Made by a program: the position numbers and the translations under genes. Source: Pelomonas cellulosilytica (lineage in GTDB: Bacteria; Pseudomonadota; Gammaproteobacteria; Burkholderiales; Burkholderiaceae_C). Taken from it: a stretch of DNA of 64,000 bases. The stretch's first letter is position 1, and each line of letters opens with the position of its first letter. The stretch is from NCBI RefSeq assembly GCF_021353265.1, contig NZ_JAJTWU010000006.1, positions 62,001 to 126,000 on the forward strand. The letters are read 5' to 3'. The notes under the pieces were generated by a model. The model was not told the origin of the DNA. It searched no databases and saw nothing but the letters and a program-made list of their open reading frames with translations. This document shows positions 43,015 to 53,685 of this stretch, one piece after another.

Positions 43015-44427
43015 TCAGCCGCCGGGGCCGGCGGGTGTCCAGCCCCCGCCCAGCGCCTTGACGAGCTGGGCCGTCGCCGCCCACTGCGCGCCGCGCAGTT
43101 GGGCCAGCGCGCGCTCGGTCGCCAGCGGCGTGCGTTCGGCCTCGGTCACGTCCAGGTAGCTGACCGCGCCCTGGTCATAGCGACTGCGGGCCACCTTCAA
43201 CGCCTCTCCGGCGGACGCCAGCGTGCGGTTCTGCGCCGTCACGACGGCCGCGCGCCCCTGCAGCTCGGCCAGCGCATCGTCCACCTCGCGCAAGGCCTGC
43301 AGCATGCGCCCGCGGAAGGCGGCCAGCGATTCGTCGACCTGGGTCTTCGCACCGGCCAGGTTCGCCTGGTTGCGGCCGCCGTCAAAGATCGGCAGCGAAA
43401 TGCTGGGGCCCACGTTGTAGAGCCGTGCCGGCGCGGAGATTAGGTCGCCCAGCTCCTTGCTCTGGTAGCCGAAGCTGCCGGTCAGGCGGATGGACGGGTA
43501 GAACGCCGCCTCGGCGATGCCGACCTGGGCCGTCGCCGCATGCAGCTGCGCGAGGCTTTGCGCCAGGTCGGGGCGGCGCTGGAGCAGCTCCGATGGCAGG
43601 CCTGCGCGGATCTGCGGCGGTGTCGCCAGCGGCGCGGCCTGCAACTTGAGCCCGGCCGCCGGCTGGCCGGTCAGTGCGGCGAGCTGGTTCAGGACGAGGG
43701 CCTCGCGGCGCGGCAGGTCGGCCAGGTCGGCGTCGGCGGCGGCCAGTTCGGCGCGCACCCGCTCCAGGTCCTGCGTCGTGGAAGCGCCAGCATCGAAGCG
43801 GGTTTGCGCCACCTGGAAAGCCTTGGCGCGGCTGTCACGCAGCCGCTGCAGCGCGTTGGCCTCGTCGGCCAGCGCACGCCATTGCCAGTAGGCAGCGGCC
43901 ACGTCGGCCGTCAGCGCCACGCGGGCTGCCGCAGCGTCAAGCGTGGACGCATCGAGCTGCGCCTGTGCGGCCTCGGCCTGGCGCTTCACGCGGCCCCACA
44001 GGTCGATTTCCCAGCCGAGCGAGGCCTGGATGCCCGTCTGCGTGCCGTCGAAGATGATGGGCTGGCCGCCGAGGACCGGCGTCGTGACTGACTTGGCCGA
44101 GGTGCGCAGGTCGGTGACGCTGGCGCCGACGTCCAGCCGCGGCCGCTCGTCGGCCCGCGTTGCGCCGAAAACGGCGCGGGCGCGTTCGATGCGCGCCGCC
44201 GCGGCGGCCAGCGTCGGGCTGGCCTGCAGCGCCTGGCCTTCGAGGGCATTCAGCTGGGCGTCGTCGAACATCAGCCACCAGTCGCGCTGCAGTTCGGCGC
44301 CGGCGGGCGATGCCGCGCGGTAGGCGGCCGGCGCGTGGGCAGCGGGGGCCTCGTAGTTGGGGCCAACCGTCGTGCAGGCGGCCAGCACGGCAGAGGTCAG
44401 CAGCGTCAGGACAAACTTGGCATTCAT
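43015..44427 (-). CDS. Outer-membrane efflux lipoprotein (NodT/OprM family)
   Basis: TolC-like channel of 470 residues. The signal ends in a lipobox with Cys18 (SAVLAAC), followed by TVGPNYEAPAAHAP; the two OEP repeats include YWQWRALADEANALQRLRDS, YPSIRLTGSFGYQSKELGDL and VDDALAELQGRAAVVTAQNR. It is the third gene of an EmrAB-type system (56 bp after emrB), giving export across both membranes. ATG 44427 is preceded by an AGAATG-type site. Confidence 0.94.
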   Translation of the reverse strand: MNAKFVLTLLTSAVLAACTTVGPNYEAPAAHAPAAYRAASPAGAELQRDWWLMFDDAQLNALEGQALQASPTLAAAAARIERARAVFGATRADERPRLDVGASVTDLRTSAKSVTTPVLGGQPIIFDGTQTGIQASLGWEIDLWGRVKRQAEAAQAQLDASTLDAAAARVALTADVAAAYWQWRALADEANALQRLRDSRAKAFQVAQTRFDAGASTTQDLERVRAELAAADADLADLPRREALVLNQLAALTGQPAAGLKLQAAPLATPPQIRAGLPSELLQRRPDLAQSLAQLHAATAQVGIAEAAFYPSIRLTGSFGYQSKELGDLISAPARLYNVGPSISLPIFDGGRNQANLAGAKTQVDESLAAFRGRMLQALREVDDALAELQGRAAVVTAQNRTLASAGEALKVARSRYDQGAVSYLDVTEAERTPLATERALAQLRGAQWAATAQLVKALGGGWTPAGPGG

Positions 44428-44482
44428 TTCATTCTCCGAACCGGAGGGTGGGGTCCGGCGGCAGTCAGGTCGTGGCGGGGTG

Positions 44483-46066
44483 TCAGTGCGCGGCTTCGGC
44501 GGACGCCGCACCACCCAGCACCTTGTTGGTCATCCAGACGATGACGACGCAGCTCAGCAGCGCCAGGCCCAGGATCAGGAAGGCGTCGTTGTATGCCATG
44601 ACGAAGCTGTCGCGGCGGACGACGTTGTCCAGGGCCTTGACGGCCATGTCCTGCGCCGTGGCGAGGTCGAATCCCTTGGCCGAGAAGTTCTGCGCGAGCG
44701 CATCCAGCCGCGCCTGCGTGGCTGGGTCGTAGGCGCTGACGGCCTCGCCGATGCGGGCGCTGTGCAGGTGTTCGCGGTTGGTCAGCATCGTGGAAAGCGT
44801 GGCGATGCCCACCGAGCCGCCGAGATTGCGCATCATGCTGAACATGCCGGCCGCACTGGACAGCAGCTGCGGCGCGATGCCGTTCACGGCGAAGTTCGTC
44901 AGCGTGATGATGATGAACGGCTGGCCCAGAGCACGCACGATTTGCGCTGCGATCAGCTCGGGGCCGGCGGTGTCCGCGCTCATGTGGGTGTTCATGAAGC
45001 AGGAAGCGGCGAACAGCACCAGGCCCACGCTCATCATGATCCGGTTGTCCAGCTTGGTGGACAGCTTGGCGGCGAATGGCATGACGAACAGCTGCGGCAG
45101 GCCCATCCACATGATGACGAGGCCGATCTGCATCGGCGTGTAGTTCGCGATCTGGCCCAGGTACAGCGGCAGCACGAAGGCCGAGCCGTAGAGGCCCATG
45201 CCGGTCGTGAACGCGATGACGGACGCGATCAGGAAGCTGGGCCGGCTCAGGATGTGCAGGTCGATGAAGGTGTTCTTGCGCGTCAGGCCACGCCAGGCCC
45301 AGCCGTAGAGGCCCACCACCGCCAGCACGGCAGCCGTGATGATGAAGTGGCTCTGGAACCAGTCCTTGGCATTGCCCTCCTCCAACATCGCGGTCAGCGA
45401 GCCCAGGCCCATGGCCATGAAGATGATGCCCAGCCAGTCGACCTCGCGCAGCAACCGCAGCTTCATCGGCTCCTTTTCCAGGCCAATGGACACGCCCAGC
45501 ATCAGCAGCACGCCCGGCACCCAGTTGATGTAGAAAATGCTGGGCCAGCCGTACAGCTCGGTCAGGTATCCGCCCACCGTCGGGCCTAGCGTGGGCGCGA
45601 GCGTGGCCGTCATGCCGAACAGCGCCAGGCCGATGGGCCGCTTCTTCAGCGGCAGCTTGCGCGTGACCAGCGTCATCGCCATCGGAATCATGACGCCACC
45701 TGTGAAGCCCTGCGCCGCGCGGAAGGCGATCATGCTCTCCAGGCTCCAGGCCATGCCGCATAGCGTGCTGAAGACCAGGAACAGCGCCACGTTGACGACC
45801 AGGTAGCGCCGGGTGGAGAACACCATGGCCAGGAAGCCGGCCAGCGGAATAACGACGATCTCGGAGACGAGATAGGCGCTGGAGATCCAGCTGCCCTCTT
45901 CCTGCGTGGCCGACAGCGCGCCGAGGATGTCGCGCAACGACGAGTTCGTGATGGCGATGTCCAGCACCGCCATGAAGGCCCCCAGCAGGCTGGACAGCAC
46001 GGCCAGCCACGTGCGGCCGCTGACCTTCTGGTCGGGCGGCGGCGGGAGATAGTTTTCATTGCCCAT
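44483..46066 (-). CDS. emrB: DHA2 family MFS multidrug exporter (EmrB)
   Basis: Drug:proton antiporter of 527 residues with 14 hydrophobic segments. N-terminal family blocks are FMAVLDIAITNSSLRDILGA and SSAYLVSEIVVIPLAGFLA; motif C-like TLAPTLGPTVGGYLTELYGW is present, and an extracellular loop (about 445-490) lies before the last segment. It is separated from emrA by 159 bp that contain a strong palindrome. Substrates are unknown. Confidence 0.95.
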   Translation of the reverse strand: MGNENYLPPPPDQKVSGRTWLAVLSSLLGAFMAVLDIAITNSSLRDILGALSATQEEGSWISSAYLVSEIVVIPLAGFLAMVFSTRRYLVVNVALFLVFSTLCGMAWSLESMIAFRAAQGFTGGVMIPMAMTLVTRKLPLKKRPIGLALFGMTATLAPTLGPTVGGYLTELYGWPSIFYINWVPGVLLMLGVSIGLEKEPMKLRLLREVDWLGIIFMAMGLGSLTAMLEEGNAKDWFQSHFIITAAVLAVVGLYGWAWRGLTRKNTFIDLHILSRPSFLIASVIAFTTGMGLYGSAFVLPLYLGQIANYTPMQIGLVIMWMGLPQLFVMPFAAKLSTKLDNRIMMSVGLVLFAASCFMNTHMSADTAGPELIAAQIVRALGQPFIIITLTNFAVNGIAPQLLSSAAGMFSMMRNLGGSVGIATLSTMLTNREHLHSARIGEAVSAYDPATQARLDALAQNFSAKGFDLATAQDMAVKALDNVVRRDSFVMAYNDAFLILGLALLSCVVIVWMTNKVLGGAASAEAAH

Positions 46067-46103
46067 GTCAGTAATCCGTCGAGCCGGGGTTCATGGATTT
46101 GCG

Positions 46104-46119
46104 GGCCCGGCGCCGGGCC
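46104..46119. repeat. 16-bp perfect palindrome between emrA and emrB
   Basis: GGCCCGGCGCCGGGCC is a perfect palindrome in the 159 bp gap between the two transporter genes. In RNA it could form a stable stem that stabilises the emrA message or reduces read-through into emrB. No T-tract follows. Confidence 0.4.
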
Positions 46120-46225
46120 GCTCCCAAGCCGGCCCGCGTCGAGCGATGTGCTTGCCGGGCGACCCGGCTAGCATCGCCGTCCCCGCGGGGGACCGGCCAA
46201 GATACTTCTTGGACACGGGGCTCCA

Positions 46226-47329
46226 TCACTCGGCGATTTCGACTTCCACCTGCACCGACAGCCCCGGCACGATGCGCGTGGCCTGCTCGCCGAGCGCCTG
46301 CAGACTTTCGGGCTCGAACACGACCTTGACCGGCACGCGCTGGACGATCTTCGTGAAGTTGCCGGTGGCGTTGTCCGGCGGCAGCAGCGCGAAGCTGGCG
46401 CCCGACGCCGGCGCGAAGCTGTCGACATGGGCTTGCAGTTCGCGGCCCGGGAAGGCGTCGACCTTGACGCGCACCTTCTGGCCCGGCTTCATCTTCGCGA
46501 GCTGCGTTTCCTTGAAATTGGCGACGACCCAGGTCTCGGTCTCCACGATGGCGGCCAGTTGCTGGCCCGGCTGAACGCGCTGGCCCACCTCGACCGTGCG
46601 CTTGCCGATGCGGCCATCCGCCGCGGCGCGCACCTCGGAGTAGCCGACCTGGTTCTGTGCGTCCTTCAACAGGGCCTGCGTCGCACTCTTCTGCGCGGTG
46701 GCCGACTGCCGGGCGCTCTCTGCGGCGGCAATGGCTTCCTTCGCGGCATTGGCGCTGGCCTTGCGCGCGGCCAGGTCGGCGCGTGCCACCTCGCGGGCGG
46801 CCAGCGCCGCGTCCAGCTCCTGCTTGCTCGTCGCACGCAACTCGGCACCGAACAAGGCCTGGCTGCGCTTGGCCTCCAGCTCCGTGCGCGCCAGCACGGC
46901 CTCGGCCTGGGCGACCTGCGACGTCGTGGCTGCCGCCTGGGCACGGGCCTGAGCGATCTGCGCGCCGCTGGCGGTGATCGCCGCGTCGGCCTGGGCGATC
47001 TGCGCCTTCAGCCGCTCAACTTGCACGGCTGCGTCGGCCGGGTCCAGCCGCAGCAGCACGTCGCCCGCCTTGACGGGCGCGTTGTCGCGCATATGCAGCT
47101 CCGTGACGACACCGGCCACCCGCGTGGCCACTGGGTGGAGGCGGCCGGCGACATAGGCGTTGTCGGTTTCGACGAGATGCTGGGCGCGCCACCACATGCG
47201 GCCGCCGAGGCCCAGACCACCGGCCAGCAGCAACGCGCCGATGACGAGCAGCGGCACGGGCGGGCCGCTCTTGCCTGCGGTAGGGGCGATGGGCGTGGGC
47301 ACGTTGTCATCGGCCTGGGGAGCGTTCAT
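46226..47329 (-). CDS. emrA: Membrane fusion protein of the HlyD family (EmrA)
   Basis: Periplasmic adaptor of 367 residues: one membrane segment (about 26-46), the biotinyl-lipoyl hinge (NAYVAGRLHPVATRVAGVVT and VKAGDVLLRLDPADAAVQVE), a long alpha-helical hairpin rich in Ala/Gln (about 110-215) and a beta-barrel with VGYSEVRAAADGRIGKRTVE and PGQKVRVKVDAFPG. It bridges EmrB and the outer-membrane channel. It follows the pirin gene by 19 bp and is thus probably co-transcribed with it. Confidence 0.94.
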   Translation of the reverse strand: MNAPQADDNVPTPIAPTAGKSGPPVPLLVIGALLLAGGLGLGGRMWWRAQHLVETDNAYVAGRLHPVATRVAGVVTELHMRDNAPVKAGDVLLRLDPADAAVQVERLKAQIAQADAAITASGAQIAQARAQAAATTSQVAQAEAVLARTELEAKRSQALFGAELRATSKQELDAALAAREVARADLAARKASANAAKEAIAAAESARQSATAQKSATQALLKDAQNQVGYSEVRAAADGRIGKRTVEVGQRVQPGQQLAAIVETETWVVANFKETQLAKMKPGQKVRVKVDAFPGRELQAHVDSFAPASGASFALLPPDNATGNFTKIVQRVPVKVVFEPESLQALGEQATRIVPGLSVQVEVEIAE

Positions 47330-47348
47330 CTCGGGTCCTGTCTATTCG

Positions 47349-48170
47349 TCAGATGTTGGGGGTGTTGCGGGGGCAGAGTCGGCCCATGCCGCCGCTCTGG
47401 AAGCGCTGCAGCGCGGCCACGACCTGGGCCTCATCGCTCATGACGAAGGGGCCGTGGCAGACGACTGCCTCGCGCAGCGGCCGGCCGCTGAAGCAGGCCA
47501 GCCGCAGAGGTTCTTCGGCCGTAATCCGGGCGCGGCCTGCCTCGTCGAGGCTGAAGGCACGGCCCGCCGTCAGCGGCAATGCTGCGGCACGGCCGCTGCC
47601 TCGGATGACCAGGGCAAAGCCCTGCTCACCGGCAGCCAGCGTGATGTTGAAGCCGGCGCCAGCGTCGATATCGACGACCCTGAGCGCTGCAGGCGACGGC
47701 AGATTCAGCCCGGTCTCGCCACCGAAGACCTGCACGGCACGCCAGCCGGCGCCCGTGCGCACGGGCATTTGCGCTGGCGAGAGTCGCATGATGGCGGGTG
47801 GGCAGAGCTTCAGCGCGGCCGGCAGGTTCAAGAAGATCTGCAGGCCGTGCGCCTCACGCCCCGAGTCGGCGGGCACCTCGTCGTGCATGAGGCCCCGGCC
47901 GGCCAGCGTCCAGTGCAGACCGCCGGGCGGGATGACGTGCTCGCCGCCGAGTGAATCGCGGCTCAACACGCCGGTGGCCGAGTCGGCAAAGAGATAGGTC
48001 ACCGCCGAGAAGCCGGCATGCGGATGGGGCGCGAACGCGGCCTCGCGCATGCGGAAGTGGTCAACCCGGATGAACGGGTCGAGCAGCGTTGCGGGCTCGC
48101 GCCAGCCGTCGGCCTCGAAGCCGTCACCGATGCGGTGGCGCTGGGACTGCAGCAGGCGGGGTGTTGACAT
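47349..48170 (-). CDS. Pirin family protein
   Basis: Bicupin of 273 residues. The metal site lies in the N-terminal cupin: DPFIRVDHFRM, PHPHAGFSAVTYLFADSATG, and the later LHWTLAGRGLMHDE motif with His and Glu. The C-terminal cupin includes VDIDAGAGFNITLAAGEQGF. Pirins are iron-dependent quercetinase-like enzymes or co-regulators. ATG 48170 was chosen over longer frames; it is divergent from the LysR gene and heads the emr operon, suggesting link to phenolic compounds. Confidence 0.93.
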   Translation of the reverse strand: MSTPRLLQSQRHRIGDGFEADGWREPATLLDPFIRVDHFRMREAAFAPHPHAGFSAVTYLFADSATGVLSRDSLGGEHVIPPGGLHWTLAGRGLMHDEVPADSGREAHGLQIFLNLPAALKLCPPAIMRLSPAQMPVRTGAGWRAVQVFGGETGLNLPSPAALRVVDIDAGAGFNITLAAGEQGFALVIRGSGRAAALPLTAGRAFSLDEAGRARITAEEPLRLACFSGRPLREAVVCHGPFVMSDEAQVVAALQRFQSGGMGRLCPRNTPNI

Positions 48171-48259
48171 GATGGCCGCGACTGTAGAGAGTTCCATTTT
48201 TCGCGCATAGCCACAAACGGCGAACGCACTGTTCCAGAAACGAAACGAAACAAACCGAC

Positions 48260-49174
48260 ATGAAAGTCGATGACCTGTTGCTGTTGGCGCAGGTGCAGCG
48301 GGCGGGCTCCCTGTCTGCCGCATCCCGGTTGATGGACCTGCCCAAGGCAACGCTGAGCCGGCGCCTCACGGCGCTTGAGACCTCGGTGGGCGCGCGGCTG
48401 TTCGTCCCGGGCGCCGCACGGCTCACGCTGACGGAACTGGGCGAACAGCTGGCCGAACGCGCCCAGCGCCATGAAGACGACATCGCGGAGACGCGTGAAT
48501 GGCTGGCCTCGCGCGACGCCACGCCGCAGGGCAAGCTACGCGTGTCGGTGCCCGCGGAGTTCGCGATGCTGTTGCTGGCGGACAGTTTTGCCCGCTTCGT
48601 GCGGCGCTATCCCAGAGTGGATTTGGAGGTTGACACGACGCCGAGGCACGTCGACCTCTTCAACGAACCCTACGACGTGGCGGTGCGCGCCGGCCCGGTG
48701 GACGAGCCGGAACTGGTTGCGCGGCTGTACATGCAGCTGGAGCGCGGGCTGTACGCCAGCCCCGTCTACCTGCAGGCGCGGCACGCGCCGCTGACGCCGG
48801 CCGACCTGGCCGCGCACGATTTCGTCGCGCTGACGCAGGCGAAGGACGTCAACAAGCGGCTGCGCAATGGCAAGCAGACCGTGGACGTGCCGATGCGCGG
48901 ACCGCTGGAGGCGAACTCCATCGGCCTTGTGCTGTCGATGGCGCGGGCCGGCGGCGGCATCGGCAGCTTCCCGTTCGGCATGGTGGCGTCCGACGTCGAG
49001 GCCGGCACGCTGGTGCGGGTGCTGCCGGACTGGGGCTACGAGCCGCTACCCGTCTACCTGCTGACGGCCAGCCGACGGCTGATGCCCGCCAAAACGCGGG
49101 CCTTCATCGACCACCTGTTCGAGACCAAGCCCGACTGGGCCAAGGCCCAGCCGATGCCTAAGCTCAGGCGTTGA
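48260..49174 (+). CDS. LysR-family transcriptional regulator
   Basis: LTTR of 304 residues. The helix-turn-helix is near residues 17-40 (SLSAASRLMDLPKATLSRRL, ALETSVGARLFVPGAARLTL), followed by a linker helix and a substrate domain with QGKLRVSVPAEFAMLLLADS and YDVAVRAGPVDEPELVARLY. It is divergent from pirin-emrAB across 89 bp; two GTTCCA copies, 40 bp apart (48191 and 48231), lie in the gap and may be part of a binding site. It probably regulates the divergent efflux operon, an inference from position. Confidence 0.93.
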   Translation: MKVDDLLLLAQVQRAGSLSAASRLMDLPKATLSRRLTALETSVGARLFVPGAARLTLTELGEQLAERAQRHEDDIAETREWLASRDATPQGKLRVSVPAEFAMLLLADSFARFVRRYPRVDLEVDTTPRHVDLFNEPYDVAVRAGPVDEPELVARLYMQLERGLYASPVYLQARHAPLTPADLAAHDFVALTQAKDVNKRLRNGKQTVDVPMRGPLEANSIGLVLSMARAGGGIGSFPFGMVASDVEAGTLVRVLPDWGYEPLPVYLLTASRRLMPAKTRAFIDHLFETKPDWAKAQPMPKLRR

Positions 49175-49657
49175 GGCCCAAAGACGCCTGGCGATCGGCC
49201 GAGGCACCGACAGGCCGCGCAGGCGACCAACGGCAGCCAGCGCTGCCAGCACGAGCGGCAATGTGGCGGGCTCGGGCAACTGGCCAAGCGAGACCGCCAC
49301 GCCGACCGAAGAACGGACAGCCACGGCACTCGCGACGGACGGAACCTGCCAGACGTAGTCACACGCCATGTCAGCGCCCGCGTCACAGCCGAATTCCGGA
49401 TACGGCGCGTGGCTCGGGCTCGTTCAGTAGCCGCCCCAGTCGCCCGCCCTGGCGCCGCCCACAGCCAGACCCGATACCCAGCCGGTCGCAACCGGGAAGG
49501 TGGTAAACGTCAAGCGGTTCCAGTCATGGAACCACAGCAACCGGGCCTCGGTATCCAGCACCTGCTGTCCATCCGGCTGCAGCACGAGCGCAGGCCGGGC
49601 AGTGCCTGACAGCTCCAGACAGGCCGCCAGGCCCCACAGTGATGTCTTCCAGTCCAT
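49175..49657 (-). pseudogene. Decayed PEP-CTERM protein gene
   Basis: On the minus strand ATG 49657 opens a frame starting MDWKTSLWGLAACLEL and containing GQQVLDTEARLLWFHDWNR and WVSGLAVGG, a pattern seen in large PEP-CTERM proteins. It stops at TGA 49426-49424 after GDWGGY. The same frame continues without the stop into a coding-like tail, DYVWQVPSVASA, and then the sorting signal LPEPATLPLVLAALAAVGRLR, with PEPAT at 49276-49262. A normal gene would have over 100 residues between these blocks, so both deletion and a stop codon are likely. The product is nonfunctional; the system's exosortase is elsewhere. Confidence 0.7.
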
Positions 49658-50041
49658 GCGCGCCCCCGGACGTTTTTGCCATGGCGAACAGTCTGCGCGT
49701 CGTGCGACCGCCCTGCCCTTCGCAAGAACTGGCTACTGCCCCCGCGCAGGCTGGGGGTCCTGGCTTCCACCAGCTGGCGCGCAGACCGGGACCTATTGCA
49801 CGAATCGCCGCCTTCGCTCCTGCTTGCGATAGCGGAACGCACCTATAAAGCGACCCGACCAGATGTGCGTCACAACCTCAGAAGTCACGCAACTTCGCAT
49901 CGGCCACACGAAAACATCACCGAGCAGGGGAATGCTGCTCGGCCTGTTCCGGTGCCTGCCTGGCCGGTGGCGACGTTCGGTCGCACGAGCGGCCACGGAC
50001 CGGCAGAACAGCCCCTACTTGAAACACGACGGAGAACTTCC
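49658..50041. other. Noncoding gap upstream of carbonic anhydrase
   Basis: No supported gene is seen in these 384 bp. A TATAAA at 49844-49849 may be a -10 element reading right, with TTGCGA 14 bp upstream as a poor -35. GGAG lies seven bases before the carbonic anhydrase ATG. The left part may hold the lost 5' region of the PEP-CTERM relic. Confidence 0.4.
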
Positions 50042-50836
50042 ATGACATCAGCCCAACGACTTCGCCTGCTGGCTCTGGCTGCCGCGGCAGCACTACCCAT
50101 GCTGCCCGCCACCAGCTTCGGCGCCGAACCGGCCGCCCACTCGGGCCACCACCCGACGCACTGGAGCTACGGCGGCGCGACCGGCCCGGCCCAATGGGCC
50201 AGCGTCGACGAGAAGTTCGGCACCTGCGCGATCGGGCAGACCCAGTCGCCGATCGACATCCGCACCGCCGATGTGCAGACGGCCGCGCTGCCGGCCATCA
50301 ACTTCGACTACAAGCCGACGCCGCTGAAGATCATCGACAACGGCCACACCGTGCAGGTTAACGTCGCGCCGGGCAGCTCGATCACGGTCGGAGACAGTCG
50401 CTACGAGCTGCTGCAGTTCCACTTCCACAAGCCCAGCGAGGAGCGCATCAACGGCAAGGCCTATCCGCTGGTGGCTCACCTCGTGCACAGGAGCGACGCG
50501 GGCCAGCTGGCCGTCGTCGCCGTGCTGCTGGACAAGGGCGCCCGGCATCCGCTGATCCAGGCCGTGTTCGACAACCTGCCCAAGACCCGGGAGCAGGAGA
50601 CGCCCGTGCCGGGCATCGGCATCGACCTGAGCGCCCTGCTCCCGGAGAACCGCGCGTACTACAACTTCGCCGGCTCGCTGACCACGCCGCCGTGCAGCGA
50701 AGGCGTGAACTGGTTCGTGCTGAAGACGCCGGTCCAGGTGTCGGCCGAGCAGATCGGCCGCTTCGGCCGCGCCTATGCGATGAACGCCCGGCCGGTGCAG
50801 CCGCTCAACGGCCGGGTCATCAAGGCCAGCGAGTAA
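50042..50836 (+). CDS. Periplasmic alpha-carbonic anhydrase
   Basis: Zinc enzyme of 264 residues that interconverts CO2 and bicarbonate. The signal peptide (1 to about 28) ends SFGAEPAA; the mature domain opens HWSYGGATGPAQWASVDEKF. Zinc ligands are His127, His129 (QFHFHKPSEE) and His146 (AHLVH); QSPIDIRTAD and SLTTPPCSEGVNWFVL are the other alpha-class signatures, and the two Cys (GTCAIG and PPCSEG) form the usual disulfide. ATG 50042 has a good ribosome site; the frame to the left is noncoding. It converges on ligA with a 2 bp gap. Confidence 0.96.
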   Translation: MTSAQRLRLLALAAAAALPMLPATSFGAEPAAHSGHHPTHWSYGGATGPAQWASVDEKFGTCAIGQTQSPIDIRTADVQTAALPAINFDYKPTPLKIIDNGHTVQVNVAPGSSITVGDSRYELLQFHFHKPSEERINGKAYPLVAHLVHRSDAGQLAVVAVLLDKGARHPLIQAVFDNLPKTREQETPVPGIGIDLSALLPENRAYYNFAGSLTTPPCSEGVNWFVLKTPVQVSAEQIGRFGRAYAMNARPVQPLNGRVIKASE

Positions 50837-50838
50837 GT

Positions 50839-53422
<2,584 letters not shown>

Positions 53423-53523
53423 CGGCGCCGTCGCCAAACGCCGACATGTCAAGCCGTGCGCTTGCCCGCGCCCGGTGGAAGTCCTTCGGCACCACGGGCC
53501 CGCCCCAGTTCCGCAGCACGACT

Positions 53524-53537
53524 TGAGAGCGCTACCA
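53524..53537. promoter_or_regulatory. Imperfect LacI-type operator upstream of GH51
   Basis: TGAGAGCGCTACCA centres on AGCGCT and matches ten of twelve bases of the palindrome at 28422-28433. It lies 148 bp upstream of the GH51 start. A same-quality match occurs within coding sequence at 29873, so on its own this site is weak. Confidence 0.35.
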
Positions 53538-53685
53538 TCGCCGCCCAGGCCGGCCGGGCTCCCCGGCATGACCTTCCCGGTTCCGCACAGCGTGCACCGG
53601 GATCGGCTCGATCCACGGAGATGGTGCGGTATGGATCGATCCACCCCATCCACCACCGTCCGCCTCCTCGCGGGGCGGCTGCTTC

